A stretch of DNA of 47,092 nt from NCBI GenBank assembly GCA_002104905.1, contig MCFE01000676.1:1-47092 (forward strand). Reading direction: 5' to 3'. Each line of letters begins with the position of its first letter. Positions within the stretch are counted from its first letter, which is position 1. Source of the stretch: Basidiobolus meristosporus CBS 931.73 (lineage: Eukaryota > Basidiobolomycota > Basidiobolomycetes > Basidiobolales > Basidiobolaceae). A program made the position numbers and the translations under genes. The notes beneath the pieces were generated by a model. The model was not told the DNA's origin. It saw nothing but the letters and a program-made list of their open reading frames with translations, and made no database searches. Of this stretch, positions 19,581 through 28,862 are shown piece after piece.

Positions 19581-21675
19581 ATGCCGCCAAAAAATAAAGC
19601 AAAGTTGTCTGGTTCTCAACCAAACCTTACCAATGACAGCAACAGAAGAATGGCTAGACAGCAGCTTGCTCTGACATTCAGTGCAACAAGCAGCACAACA
19701 TCCAAAAAAGGCCCTGTAGACAGTGTGCCCATTGAAGGTAATAATGTGGACTCCTCAGGCTCTCAGTCAAGTAGGCAATTGAGAACCATTGCAAAGCCAC
19801 AAGCTGACTGTTATGCTAAGGCAGATAAGAATGTAGCAAATGCAGTACCCTCAGTAGATGATCAGCAAGTGGCCATGATAACATCACCACCACCAATATT
19901 AGCAAGTGTGTTGTCAGCTCATACCAAAGCATTAATGAAGCAATTAGGTGCAATGGCTGATAGGATAAATGCAATGGCCCAGAGAAATCAGGAGATAGTT
20001 CAGAAACAGGATGAGCAGAAAATACATGTAGAGCAATCAATATCCCAGCTAGAGAAAGCAGTATCTTTGCTGCAAATAAGGCACTCAAGTAGCTCAAAGT
20101 CACAGCCAAGAATTAAGCCATTTCCCTATGTAACAGCAGAGGAGCTCTATACAGTCTTTGAAGCACAAAAACAGTGCCCAAAGATAAAGCCCACAGAAAA
20201 ACCTATCATAGCATGGGAGGGTCAGAATGTGAAGTTCATACCAAAGCCTAAAAATTAAAAGACATTGAAGATCTGTATAGCTGTTGAGTGCAATAATGAA
20301 GAGTGGGCTAATATACAAGAGGCTGTCAGAAGTCCAGCACACCATCACCTAAAGACAGGCTTACCATGGGACCATCAGGAACTCATGGCCAAGCAGAGTG
20401 CACCTGACTTGTTCCATGAGCATTATCCTTGATATAAATGTGCAAACAGATTTTGGGCCAGCATTGGTATGCTAAGAAAGTATTTTAAGAATAGCAGCAA
20501 CTATCAAAGACAGCAGAACAAGGGTGCCATGGCTAAAAACCAGTGGCTTCCTCCAGAGCCCATTACAAGCAGGGCCAAAAGCTCCAGGCCAGCAACAATG
20601 AGACATCAGGTAGCTGGACAAGTGCCAATTAGGGACAAGCAGGCAGACACAGATGCACCGGCACATCACTTATCAAGGAAAAAGCATAGGACCACTCAAG
20701 AAGCACCCAGTCAAAGTAGCAGTGAAGGACCTGGCAGTGATAAACACCAGCCACTTTTACAGGAGCCCATTGCAACTACAGTGAGAGCTCAAAACAAGCT
20801 GGACAGAAATGTTAGGTTGCCAGAAGGGTGCCAGCAAGGGACAAGCAGGCCAAACAGATGTGTCAGAGCAGAATCTATCCAGGAGAAAATGTAGTTCTTT
20901 ACAAGAAGCACTCAGACAAAGCAGCAGTGAAAGACCTAGCAATGATAAAGGAAAAGGTAAAGGGAAAAATGTATTCCCAAGCCTGAATCAGGCAGGCATG
21001 CAAAAAAAACTGCAGTTCTTGCCAATTAATGCTGCAAGCCAGGAACAGACAGAATCCCATCATAGCCAAGAAGAATTACCAACAAGAAAACAGCCATTGT
21101 CACAAGAGTTGGAAGCCCAGCCAGATAAGCTTCACTCCAGCAATGTAGATGGGTTTGCTGAAAAAGGCAATTTGTCTACCACAGCCTCCACAGCCTCCAC
21201 AGCCTCCATATCCTCCACATCCTCCATTGTTGACAGAGTGGAGATCCCACTGACAGACAAGGCTACAATGTCAAGAGTGTGAAAGATTATCACAATGCCC
21301 TCAGTGGAGTTTTGGAACATTAATAGGCACACCAAGAGGTTACAGCACTTCTTCAAGAGCAGTGCTCAAGAAAATGCACAGGAATATTGTAAGGATTTAC
21401 TGCAAAGACTGGCATATGAGGAGGTAGACCTTGCAGTGCCAGCTGAAGACCAGGATGTGTGGGAATCAGTGAATGAACAGTGGCATAAAGCCATTAGGTT
21501 CCTGCCAAAGTTGTGGAACCAGAGCATTACAGCAGAAATATTTACTGAGTGGTGGATTTTAATGGAGTTACTTGTTGAGTGTGGAGTTGGGCTTAATGTT
21601 AGTGTAGGGTATAAAGACTTGTATAGGTCAATACAATTGGCAATTGAGGTACAACTGAAGTTTCAATGGAAATAA
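19581..21675 (+). pseudogene. ORF2 of the Tnp2-type transposon, function unknown
   Basis: Starts M-P-P-K-N-K-A-K at 19581; a matching start lies in relic #3 near 28752. The first 225 codons are polar, with a likely coiled coil around residues 110-165 (many Q, E, K, I). Stops at 20256-20258 and near 20432, and frameshifts near 20800-20900, break the frame. Two imperfect repeats of about 138 bp (20609-20747 and 20814-20949), each ending in a Q-S-S-S-E block, are followed by a K-G-K-G-K run and a Ser/Thr/Ala tract. After a stop, a 127-codon block (21295-21675) rich in Trp and aromatic residues ends the gene. I do not recognise a domain. Plant CACTA elements carry a second DNA-binding gene (TnpA); an equivalent role is only an analogy. 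Confidence 0.68.
21182..21226 (+). repeat. 9-nt repeat coding for the Ser/Thr/Ala tract in ORF2
   Basis: Iterations of CAGCCTCCA and variants (ATATCCTCC, ACATCCTCC). The inverse copy near 645-675 has fewer units, so the tract varies in length between copies, as expected for slippage. Confidence 0.75.
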
Positions 21676-21996
21676 ATCAATTCATATGCATCAAAAGTGA
21701 GAAAAATGGTTAAGTCAGGAAGTAAGAAATGTGAAAAAGAGGCAATAGCCAATCAATTCACACAAGCATAGGAGGCAATAGAGTGTCCAGGATCAGAAAG
21801 TGACCAAATTGGCAGGGAACCAATCAAAAGCCACTTATACTTTGTTGTGATGAAAAGTTTCAACAAAGTTTTTTGTGAAATCTGGGGTGTATTTACTTTT
21901 CAATGGTCTCTGGATGGTGTCCCAATGGAATCAGTACCCCTTAGTCATGGGACTTTACCATTGTGACGGCCTTTTGACAGGATCATCTCAATTATT
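21676..21996. other. Right subterminal region of element #2
   Basis: Non-coding; matched in inverse by 157-480 of the window. Homology between the copies stops near 21996 and 157, which marks the transposon's right end. Confidence 0.65.
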
Positions 21997-22062
21997 CTTT
22001 GTAGGATATAATCCTACAATGTGAGCAGATGCCTCTAAATGCTTCCAACAAGCTTATGGTAG
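21997..22062 (-). pseudogene. Middle fragment of Tnp2 relic #3
   Basis: Aligns with 17555-17615 of element #2 (ATCCTACAATG...ATGCTTCCAA...GGTAG). It continues the 15873-15955 piece and is itself interrupted by gypsy 1, resuming at 27006. Confidence 0.7.
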
Positions 22063-22430
22063 TGTTACAAGTCTTGGTATAAGAGTTGTAGAGGAATAGG
22101 GAGTTTAGCTAGTATTGTATTCACTAAAACTTGAACTGATTTTTATTGAGGTTCCAGCAGCTCCTTATATACATTTTGCCAGATCAATTGCTGACTAATT
22201 GTATTTCCTAATGTAGGTTGTGGCTGATGACTCATTTGATTGCATCATCATCACCCAATAAGATCCTACTTAATATATCTATTTCTGTCTGATAAGGATC
22301 TGCTGATTCATTTGCTGACTAATGCTACTGATTTCATAGATAATACTGATATACTGATAACCTAAACATATACTAATTGATTTGACTAAAAACTGATCTA
22401 ACTTAAACATTCAAGCGGCAGATCATAACA
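22063..22430 (-). repeat. 3' LTR of gypsy 1
   Basis: 368 bp with TGTTA...TAACA termini. On minus, TATATAAGG lies at 22163-22171 and AATAAAAA at 22140-22147; the latter is the likely poly(A) signal used here. Identical to 26634-27001. Confidence 0.95.
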
Positions 22431-22442
22431 TTCTCCCCTACT
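22431..22442 (-). promoter_or_regulatory. Polypurine tract of gypsy 1
   Basis: Reads AGTAGGGGAGAA on minus, directly against the 3' LTR. It overlaps the TAG stop of Gag-Pol (22441-22443), so coding runs to within 10 nt of the LTR. Conserved at gypsy 2 and gypsy 3. Confidence 0.85.
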
Positions 22443-25400
22443 AAAGTTGAGAGGGTTCTCCTGAATCTCTTTTCTTGTGATACCAATATCTTGATGGTTC
22501 AGTATTATCAGCAAGTTTTGCAAGCTTGAGTCTGTCCCTATGCACTAAGTCTTCCCGGATATTGCCTTGTTTGTCCACCAGTTGGTAAGTTGCAAATGGA
22601 CATTCTCTGATGATCTTGAATGGTCCTGTCCATTGTGGCTCAAACTTCTTCCGAGTGTTGTTTCTTAGCAATACAAAGTTCCCAACTGTCAATGCTTCTG
22701 GTGCTATAGTCTTATCAAATCTCTGCTTCATCTTTTCTGCACTTTGAGATACTTTGGTCTGTGCCTCTTGACGTCTTTGTTCCAGTTGCTGGTGTCTACT
22801 TGGCTGACTGAGTTCATCTTCTAAGGTGTCTGTAAGCTTTGGTTGTGTGAGATCTCCTGGAATCCTTGGTTCACATCCATAAACTAAGTAAAATGGTGAT
22901 TGCTGGGTGGTGTTGTGTACTCTGACTCTGCATGCAAAGAGTGCTTGGTCTATATACTCATCCCATCTACTGACAACTCCATTTGCATACTTGGTCAGCA
23001 TTTTTCCAAATAATCCATTAAACCGCTCAGTGACTCCATTAGTTCTGGGGTGATATGCCGAGGTTTTCAAGTGTCTGATCTGCTGCATTTCCAGGTAAGC
23101 CTCTAATGTCTTTGCCATAAAGTTTGCACCTCTATCGGATAAGATCTCCACAGGGCATCCAAACTTCATCAGGATCTCATGGTAAATGAAACTTGCAACT
23201 TCTTGTTCACTGGCTATTGGTACAGCTTTAGCAACTGGCCATTTAGTGGCATGGTCAATTGCTACTAGGATCCAACGGTTGCATTTCCTGGTAGTTGGCA
23301 GTCTTCCAATAAAGTCAATTCCCCATCTCTCAAATGGTCTTACAGGCTCCAAAGGGAAGAGTTCGGCAATTCTTTGTGGCTGGCCTTGATTGATTTGGCA
23401 GTTTGGGCATGTTTTTACTAGCTTCTCAATGTCTTGTTTCATTCTGGGCCACCATGCTCTGGCTTTTACAAGGCTATAGGTTCCTTCAATCCCAAGATGT
23501 CCATATCCATTGTGTAGCTTATGTATTAAATCCAGGCGAGCAACATAAGGACAATAGGCAATAGGGCTTCCATCAACAATTCGGTAGAGTGTTTCATTCT
23601 GTACAACAAATTTGCTGGCCTCATCACGGATTATCTTCTTGATATCTTCATCCACCTCATTAGGAATGGCTTGGTCCTCCAAGTACTTTGGTAATAGGCT
23701 AGGCCAATCTGATTCATGCACCAAGTTGAGTTGTGCAACTTGATCTAATCTTGATAAGGCATCAGCAACCGTGTTGTTTTTTCCAGGGCAGTAGACAATC
23801 TCCAGGTCAAATTGCTGAATGTATTCACTCCATCTTGTCATTCTTCTAGAGAGTACCTTCTGAGTAAATATATACTTGAGGGAGGCATGATCAGTCTTCA
23901 CAGTGCATTTGACTCCTTCAATATAGCATCTCCATGTCTTCAAACAGTGTATTATAGCAAGCATCTCCTTCTCATGGACTGGATAGTTTTGTTCTGCTGA
24001 GTTCAGTTTCTTGGATTCAAAGGCAACAGGGTAGTCCTTTCCCTCGTGTTCTTGGCTCAGCACTCCACCAATTGCATAATCTGAAGCATCTGTGCATAGA
24101 GTGAACTCTTTTCTGAAGTCTGGTATTCTTAAGCTTGGCAACTTAGCAAGTTCATTCTTTAGCGTCTGGAAGGCAGTCTCACAAGCTATGTCCCACTTGT
24201 AGGTATTGTCTTTCTTGAGGATATCAGTTAAAGGGGCTGCAATACTTGCAAATGACTTGACAAATCTCCGATAATAGGAAACCATTCCAAGGAAGGATCT
24301 GAGTTCTGATATGCTATGGGGCTGCTTCAAATTCTTGATTACTTCCACCTTCTTGGGGTCTAAGGTTACTCCTGTGCTAGTCACTATGTGTCCCAGATAT
24401 TCTACGTGTTCCTTGAAGAATTCACACTTGGCTAGCTTGCCATATAGCTTGTTCTCTCTTAGTTTCTTCAACACCTTTTCAATGTGTACCATGTGATCCT
24501 TTTCTGTCTTGCTGTATATCAATATGTCATCCAGGTAGATTATCACAAACTTGTCTAAGTACTCCTGAAAGACAGTCTGCATCAGCGTCATGAATGTTGC
24601 AGGGGCATTAGTGAGGCCAAAACTCATGACTAAGTACTCGTAATGTCCATATCTGGTCCTGAATGCTGTCTTAGGGATATCTTCTGGTTTCACCCTAATC
24701 TGGTTGTATCCTGACATGAGGTCGATCTTGCTGAAAATAGTGGCTCCATTAAGTTGGTCCAAAAGCTCATCAATCCGAGGTATGGGGTACTTATTCTTGA
24801 CGGTAACTGAGTTCAGGGCTCTGTAGTCAATGCACATCCTAAGTGTTCCATCCTTCTTTTTCACAAAAAGCACTGGTGCTCCCCAGGGTGACTTGCTGGG
24901 CCTGATGTATCCTTGCTCCAATAGCTGATCAATTTGTCTCTTCATTTCCTCCAATTCCAATGGACTCATTCTGTAAGGTGTCTTGCTCACTGGAGGGCTA
25001 TCTCCTGTGTCAATGGCATGATCCACATCTCTGACTGGTGGTAGGCTTACAAGCTCATCTGGAAACACGTCTGAATATTTCTCCAAGAGAGTCTGGACCT
25101 GCTGGGGTGCTGGGGTAGAGGAATCCTCCTGTAATATCGCCATGAGGAACATCTGGGTACCTTTTCTAAGTGCTCTACAGAACTGGGTCTTGCTAAGTTC
25201 ACTTGTCTCACACACACTGGAATTGACCAAGTTGAAATCCAGCCTGGCAGGTAATAGCTCATAGGTCTTGTTGTCTTTTTGGATCTGAGTAGCATGGGTT
25301 CTCCAGTTGATTGATGGATTACGACAAAATAGCCAGGTTTTCCCAAGTACAAGGTCAAACTTGCAGTTCCCAAATATATAAGCCTGTAGGTCTTCTTCAT

Positions 25401-26574
25401 AGTCATTGATCTTCATTCTTACTGGCTGGGTAATACGGTTGATTATGTGGGAGTTCCCATCAGCTGTGGAGACTGAAGTTGATTTGGTAGGTTCCGAGTT
25501 GATTCCAGCTTTCAAAGCAAATTGCTCTGACATGTACTCATGCGATGCTCCTGAGTCAATCATGATCTTGGCAGGTACTCCATTGATTGCTCCATTCAGG
25601 TACAATAACTTCCCTGAGTTTGAAGTCATTTGGGACAAGTACTCTTCTGTCATATGGAAGGTGAGTTCCGAGTCTTCTTCAAGCTCATCTTCCTCATTAT
25701 TGTGTTCATGGGACTCAATATGGTTGAAGGTTCTTGTTGGCTGGTGTCCATTTCTTCTCTGAGGGCAGTACTTTGCAATATGTCCCTGCTGGTGGCAATT
25801 GAAGCAAAGTCCTCTCTTCTTGCATTCTTCTGAGGAGGGATTCTTCTGCATAGCGTCTATTTCCATTGGTACTGCTTCTGATTGTCTTCTTTCATAATGA
25901 TTATAGCCTTTCTGACTAGTCACTGTAGGCTTCCCAACTCCAAACATAGCTGAGTCATAGTCAATGGCAATCTTGATGGCTTCTTCAATAGTCTGAGGTC
26001 TTCGGTAATTGACTTCCCTGCGAGTTCTTTCTTTCAACCCATCAATAAAGTATTCAACTTGATCCAAGGGGTCCATTCTTTCAATTTGTCCAAGTAGACA
26101 TCTGTACTCATAGATGTATTCTTGCACCATTCCTTTCTGTCTGAGTGTCTTTAACTTCCTTCTTAGTAGTGTCTGCTGGTGTGGAGGTTCAAAAGCATCC
26201 TGAATTTCCGACACAAACTCATCCCAGGTAGAGATTGTAGAGCATCCCATCATAGTAGCTGACCTGATCTTGTTGTGGTACCACTGTAAAGCTGCATCTG
26301 CCAGGTAAGAAGCTGCATAATGCAACTTGCTCTCTGGAGCAATTCCTTTAGCTTTAAAAGCTTCTTCAATCTGAAAGAGCCAAGTTCCCAGGTTTTCATT
26401 GACTCTGCCATGGTACCGGTTGACCTTCACACTAAAGTTGCTCTTGACAGGGCTTTGTTGGCTTTGAGCCATGGTAGTCATTCCTTGTTGCTGTTGGCTG
26501 AGGATCTGGAGTAGCTGTTGCTGTTGGGCCAGGATTTGCTGCATGGCATTCTTCCATTCTTGATTGTCCGACAT
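22441..26574 (-). CDS. Gypsy 1 Gag-Pol polyprotein, 1377 aa
   Basis: A single frame with no -1/+1 shift. Order: Gln-rich N-terminus (10-45); capsid-like Gag (about 50-190); zinc knuckle C257-C260-H265-C270; aspartic protease with D340-S-G-A; RT with D618 in S-K-I-D-L and Y680-L-D-D683; RNase H with D829 in C-T-D-A-S; integrase zinc site H1021/H1026/C1056/C1059; integrase core D1087, D1147, E1183 (35 residues between the last two, DD35E); GPY/F module around W1315-T-G-P-F1319. All catalytic residues I checked are present. Products would assemble a particle, reverse transcribe the RNA and integrate the cDNA. The start ATG lies about 60 nt inside the 5' LTR and is the first in frame. It is transcribed from the LTR at 26634-27001. 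Confidence 0.96.
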   Translation of the reverse strand: MSDNQEWKNAMQQILAQQQQLLQILSQQQQGMTTMAQSQQSPVKSNFSVKVNRYHGRVNENLGTWLFQIEEAFKAKGIAPESKLHYAASYLADAALQWYHNKIRSATMMGCSTISTWDEFVSEIQDAFEPPHQQTLLRRKLKTLRQKGMVQEYIYEYRCLLGQIERMDPLDQVEYFIDGLKERTRREVNYRRPQTIEEAIKIAIDYDSAMFGVGKPTVTSQKGYNHYERRQSEAVPMEIDAMQKNPSSEECKKRGLCFNCHQQGHIAKYCPQRRNGHQPTRTFNHIESHEHNNEEDELEEDSELTFHMTEEYLSQMTSNSGKLLYLNGAINGVPAKIMIDSGASHEYMSEQFALKAGINSEPTKSTSVSTADGNSHIINRITQPVRMKINDYEEDLQAYIFGNCKFDLVLGKTWLFCRNPSINWRTHATQIQKDNKTYELLPARLDFNLVNSSVCETSELSKTQFCRALRKGTQMFLMAILQEDSSTPAPQQVQTLLEKYSDVFPDELVSLPPVRDVDHAIDTGDSPPVSKTPYRMSPLELEEMKRQIDQLLEQGYIRPSKSPWGAPVLFVKKKDGTLRMCIDYRALNSVTVKNKYPIPRIDELLDQLNGATIFSKIDLMSGYNQIRVKPEDIPKTAFRTRYGHYEYLVMSFGLTNAPATFMTLMQTVFQEYLDKFVIIYLDDILIYSKTEKDHMVHIEKVLKKLRENKLYGKLAKCEFFKEHVEYLGHIVTSTGVTLDPKKVEVIKNLKQPHSISELRSFLGMVSYYRRFVKSFASIAAPLTDILKKDNTYKWDIACETAFQTLKNELAKLPSLRIPDFRKEFTLCTDASDYAIGGVLSQEHEGKDYPVAFESKKLNSAEQNYPVHEKEMLAIIHCLKTWRCYIEGVKCTVKTDHASLKYIFTQKVLSRRMTRWSEYIQQFDLEIVYCPGKNNTVADALSRLDQVAQLNLVHESDWPSLLPKYLEDQAIPNEVDEDIKKIIRDEASKFVVQNETLYRIVDGSPIAYCPYVARLDLIHKLHNGYGHLGIEGTYSLVKARAWWPRMKQDIEKLVKTCPNCQINQGQPQRIAELFPLEPVRPFERWGIDFIGRLPTTRKCNRWILVAIDHATKWPVAKAVPIASEQEVASFIYHEILMKFGCPVEILSDRGANFMAKTLEAYLEMQQIRHLKTSAYHPRTNGVTERFNGLFGKMLTKYANGVVSRWDEYIDQALFACRVRVHNTTQQSPFYLVYGCEPRIPGDLTQPKLTDTLEDELSQPSRHQQLEQRRQEAQTKVSQSAEKMKQRFDKTIAPEALTVGNFVLLRNNTRKKFEPQWTGPFKIIRECPFATYQLVDKQGNIREDLVHRDRLKLAKLADNTEPSRYWYHKKRDSGEPSQL

Positions 26575-26617
26575 CTTGAGGGTGGTTTCTTCTTTTCTTC
26601 AGGAGGGAGGTTTCTGG

Positions 26618-26632
26618 TTATCGCTGCTACCA
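26618..26632 (-). promoter_or_regulatory. Primer-binding site of gypsy 1
   Basis: One base inside the 5' LTR the minus strand reads TGGTAGCAGCGATAACC, complementary to a tRNA 3' end finishing CCA. Initiator tRNA-Met is plausible (T-G-G-T-A-G-C start) but the host tRNA is unknown. In gypsy 2 the central CpG is changed to CA on this strand. Confidence 0.75.
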
Positions 26633-26633
26633 A

Positions 26634-27001
26634 TGTTACAAGTCTTGGTATAAGAGTTGTAGAGGAATAGGGAGTTTAGCTAGTATTGTATTCACTAAAA
26701 CTTGAACTGATTTTTATTGAGGTTCCAGCAGCTCCTTATATACATTTTGCCAGATCAATTGCTGACTAATTGTATTTCCTAATGTAGGTTGTGGCTGATG
26801 ACTCATTTGATTGCATCATCATCACCCAATAAGATCCTACTTAATATATCTATTTCTGTCTGATAAGGATCTGCTGATTCATTTGCTGACTAATGCTACT
26901 GATTTCATAGATAATACTGATATACTGATAACCTAAACATATACTAATTGATTTGACTAAAAACTGATCTAACTTAAACATTCAAGCGGCAGATCATAAC
27001 A
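26634..27001 (-). repeat. 5' LTR of gypsy 1 (promoter)
   Basis: 368 bp, the same as the 3' LTR. TATATAAGG on minus at 26734-26742 is the likely TATA box; AATAAAAA at 26711-26718. Transcription would run leftward into Gag-Pol. Confidence 0.93.
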
Positions 27002-27005
27002 GTAG

Positions 27006-28862
27006 AAACACCTTTGGAAGGTTGCTAGATAAACAATAACCAGCTCACCCAGTTGTTGCATATGTGTTACTATGTATGAGTATGAGTGCTAATTAGAGCT
27101 TTTGAGAAGTACTATTGGTAGATTATTTGCTCTGATATCTAGCCAGTTCTTTCAAGTGTTTCTGGTACCTGAAGGGCCTATTTAGTACAAATACCCCATG
27201 TACAACTTATTATTAATATAGGGATGTTGGTGAAGAGCAAATGCATTGCTCCTTGTGAAAACTTTTTCATCCACAAATTCTATCTATCTTGGATATTCTC
27301 AATTTTCAGTTGATTTCACATTCTAGCCAATGTGTTATAGATTACCAAATTTGCCGCAATTGCATACTGGCTTTTGTAAGTTCTCTCTGTGGAACAATGC
27401 GCTGAGTGTTGGTATTTAGATAAAAGCAGTATGAATGAGAATTGGAGAGATTCCCCTGGATATCACACACTCAGCAACAATACATTTTATTGGGCCCAGA
27501 AAAGCCAGCAATTGGGTTGATGACTGGGTATCTCCAATGCTGGTAACAATATGCATACTAACATAATAGTCCATCAATTGCCAAGACTCAGGCATGGTCA
27601 TACACACCTTCAGAGTTGCCCATGCCTCTTAGTTATTTGGGATGCTTGCTGCTGAATACATAAGAAATGTTTGCACCTAATTGATACCAAGAGTGGCACT
27701 TTGTAGCTTTGCAGCATTTGTTGGACTGCATGAGCTACTTTACATTGGGTTTTAGTGGAATATATCCAGAGTGTCAGCAATAATGCTCCCCTAAGGAGGT
27801 GAATTCCCAGCAAATGGATACCTTGAAATGGTGCATTTTGTGATATCAATGCCACACAATGGCCAACACATATTGGTATCTGTATGGTCACCAGGTTGTA
27901 TGCTGACAGCCACTAAATGGTAGCCCATTTGTACCCTGAATGTGGTAAGTTACATCCTAGAATATTTTTATCATGAAGTAGCAGTAAATCATCAAAGATC
28001 CTGCACTGATTTTGGAAAAAGCATGCCACTTCTCTTGCCACAACATCACAATTTTCACCAACAGATGGATTACTAGGCTCAATTGGCCCTATAAAGTATC
28101 TTAGGTACCTTGTTACTCAGATGCTATTGATTGCATGTTGGGATTTTACTGGGCTTGTGCAGAATACTGTTGTGAGGTGAGATATGCTCAAAGTCCATCA
28201 GTGAGTCTTCTACATTAGACCAGTGACTTTACATGCCATATCCAGAAGGCAGTGGAGTACCAAAAGAATTAATAAGCTCACCTGACTTAGCTTGAGCTCA
28301 GTGAGATGTGTGATCAGGTGCCATTATAGAAATGTCTTGTCACCAGCAAAATATTATTAGTACAGTTGTGCCTGAAGAATTCTGAAATATGACTGGTGAG
28401 GCAAATCACTAGTTGCAATTCCTGTAACACTTCCTATATTGCTTGTGAGACTTATGGCTGATAGGCTTATTGAAGTAGTTGCACAGTCACTTCTCTCTTC
28501 TCTATGGCATTAATCAGAGAGGTCTTGTTCAAAGGGAAAATAGCTCAACACTAAACAACTTAAAGCTGGTATATCACTTTTTGTCAATGCTAATATGGTT
28601 TAAAATAATCATATATTTGAGATATTGCTCCTACAAAAATGTAACAGTTAATGATGACTCACCATAGTAGGTACTCTAAATGAATCTGTGGCACCACATA
28701 CACACATATATGTAATACTATTTTCTGCTTAGGTTTATTGATCTTATTGAATATGCAGTCTAATAATAATGCAAAGTATTCTGGTTCCCAATTAAGCCCT
28801 ACTGCTGACAGCAGCAGGAGATTTACTGATTAGCAGCTGGCTTTATATTCTGTGCTATAACA
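27006..28862 (-). pseudogene. Tnp2 relic #3, main part, with divergent promoter and ORF2 start
   Basis: Diverged copy of about 17610-19680. It holds the transposase on minus (the M-H-L-L-F region near 27240, the H-Y-Y-Y region, and N-terminal remains up to about 28510). It also has the divergent promoter with the unchanged 28-bp block (28687-28714) and the first codons of ORF2 on plus near 28752. Stops are frequent. At about 28862 it is replaced by copia family 2 Gag. It is the oldest of the three Tnp2 copies by divergence and by being the target of both element #2 and gypsy 1. Confidence 0.75.

Larger units (their letters stand above)
15956..21996. mobile_element. Two-gene Tnp2-type DNA transposon #2 (near complete)
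   Basis: A minus-strand transposase gene (16775-19359) and plus-strand ORF2 (19581-21675) diverge from a 221-bp intergenic region, with flanks of 819 and 321 bp outside them. Limits are set by flanking fragments of an older copy (#3) that would rejoin if #2 were removed. CTTTG at 15951-15955 and 21997-22001 may be the target duplication, but CACTA elements usually make 2-3 bp, so this is uncertain. I could not find convincing terminal inverted repeats; both ends carry a short A-A-G-T-C-C-C-type block a few bases in. A copia solo LTR (17070-17417) lies inside the transposase. Both genes contain stops, so this copy is non-autonomous today. Confidence 0.68.
22063..27001 (-). mobile_element. Full-length Ty3/gypsy element 1, apparently intact
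   Basis: 4939 bp: 368-bp LTRs at 22063-22430 and 26634-27001 that are identical base for base by eye, a PBS, a polypurine tract and one unbroken Gag-Pol frame. Target duplication GTAG lies at 22059-22062 and 27002-27005. The pre-insertion site can be read from the Tnp2 paralog (…TTGGTAGGAATT near 17605), with one GTAG. Domain order (protease, RT, RNase H, integrase) is Ty3/gypsy; no chromodomain follows the integrase. Identical LTRs and an open frame indicate a recent insertion that could still be autonomous. Confidence 0.95.

Noticed and set aside
15956-21996. Canonical CACTA terminal inverted repeats
   Set aside because: Neither end shows CACTA/TAGTG or any clear inverted match; only a weak A-A-G-T-C-C-C-type similarity, so no repeat was annotated.
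23812-24000. Plus-strand frames inside the gypsy elements (also at 33375 and 45849)
   Set aside because: Antisense shadows repeated in all copies because the gypsy coding sequence is conserved; no independent support.
22441-26574. Envelope gene or chromodomain in gypsy 1
   Set aside because: The frame ends after the GPY/F module and a short basic tail, 10 nt from the LTR; there is no room for another gene and no chromodomain motif.
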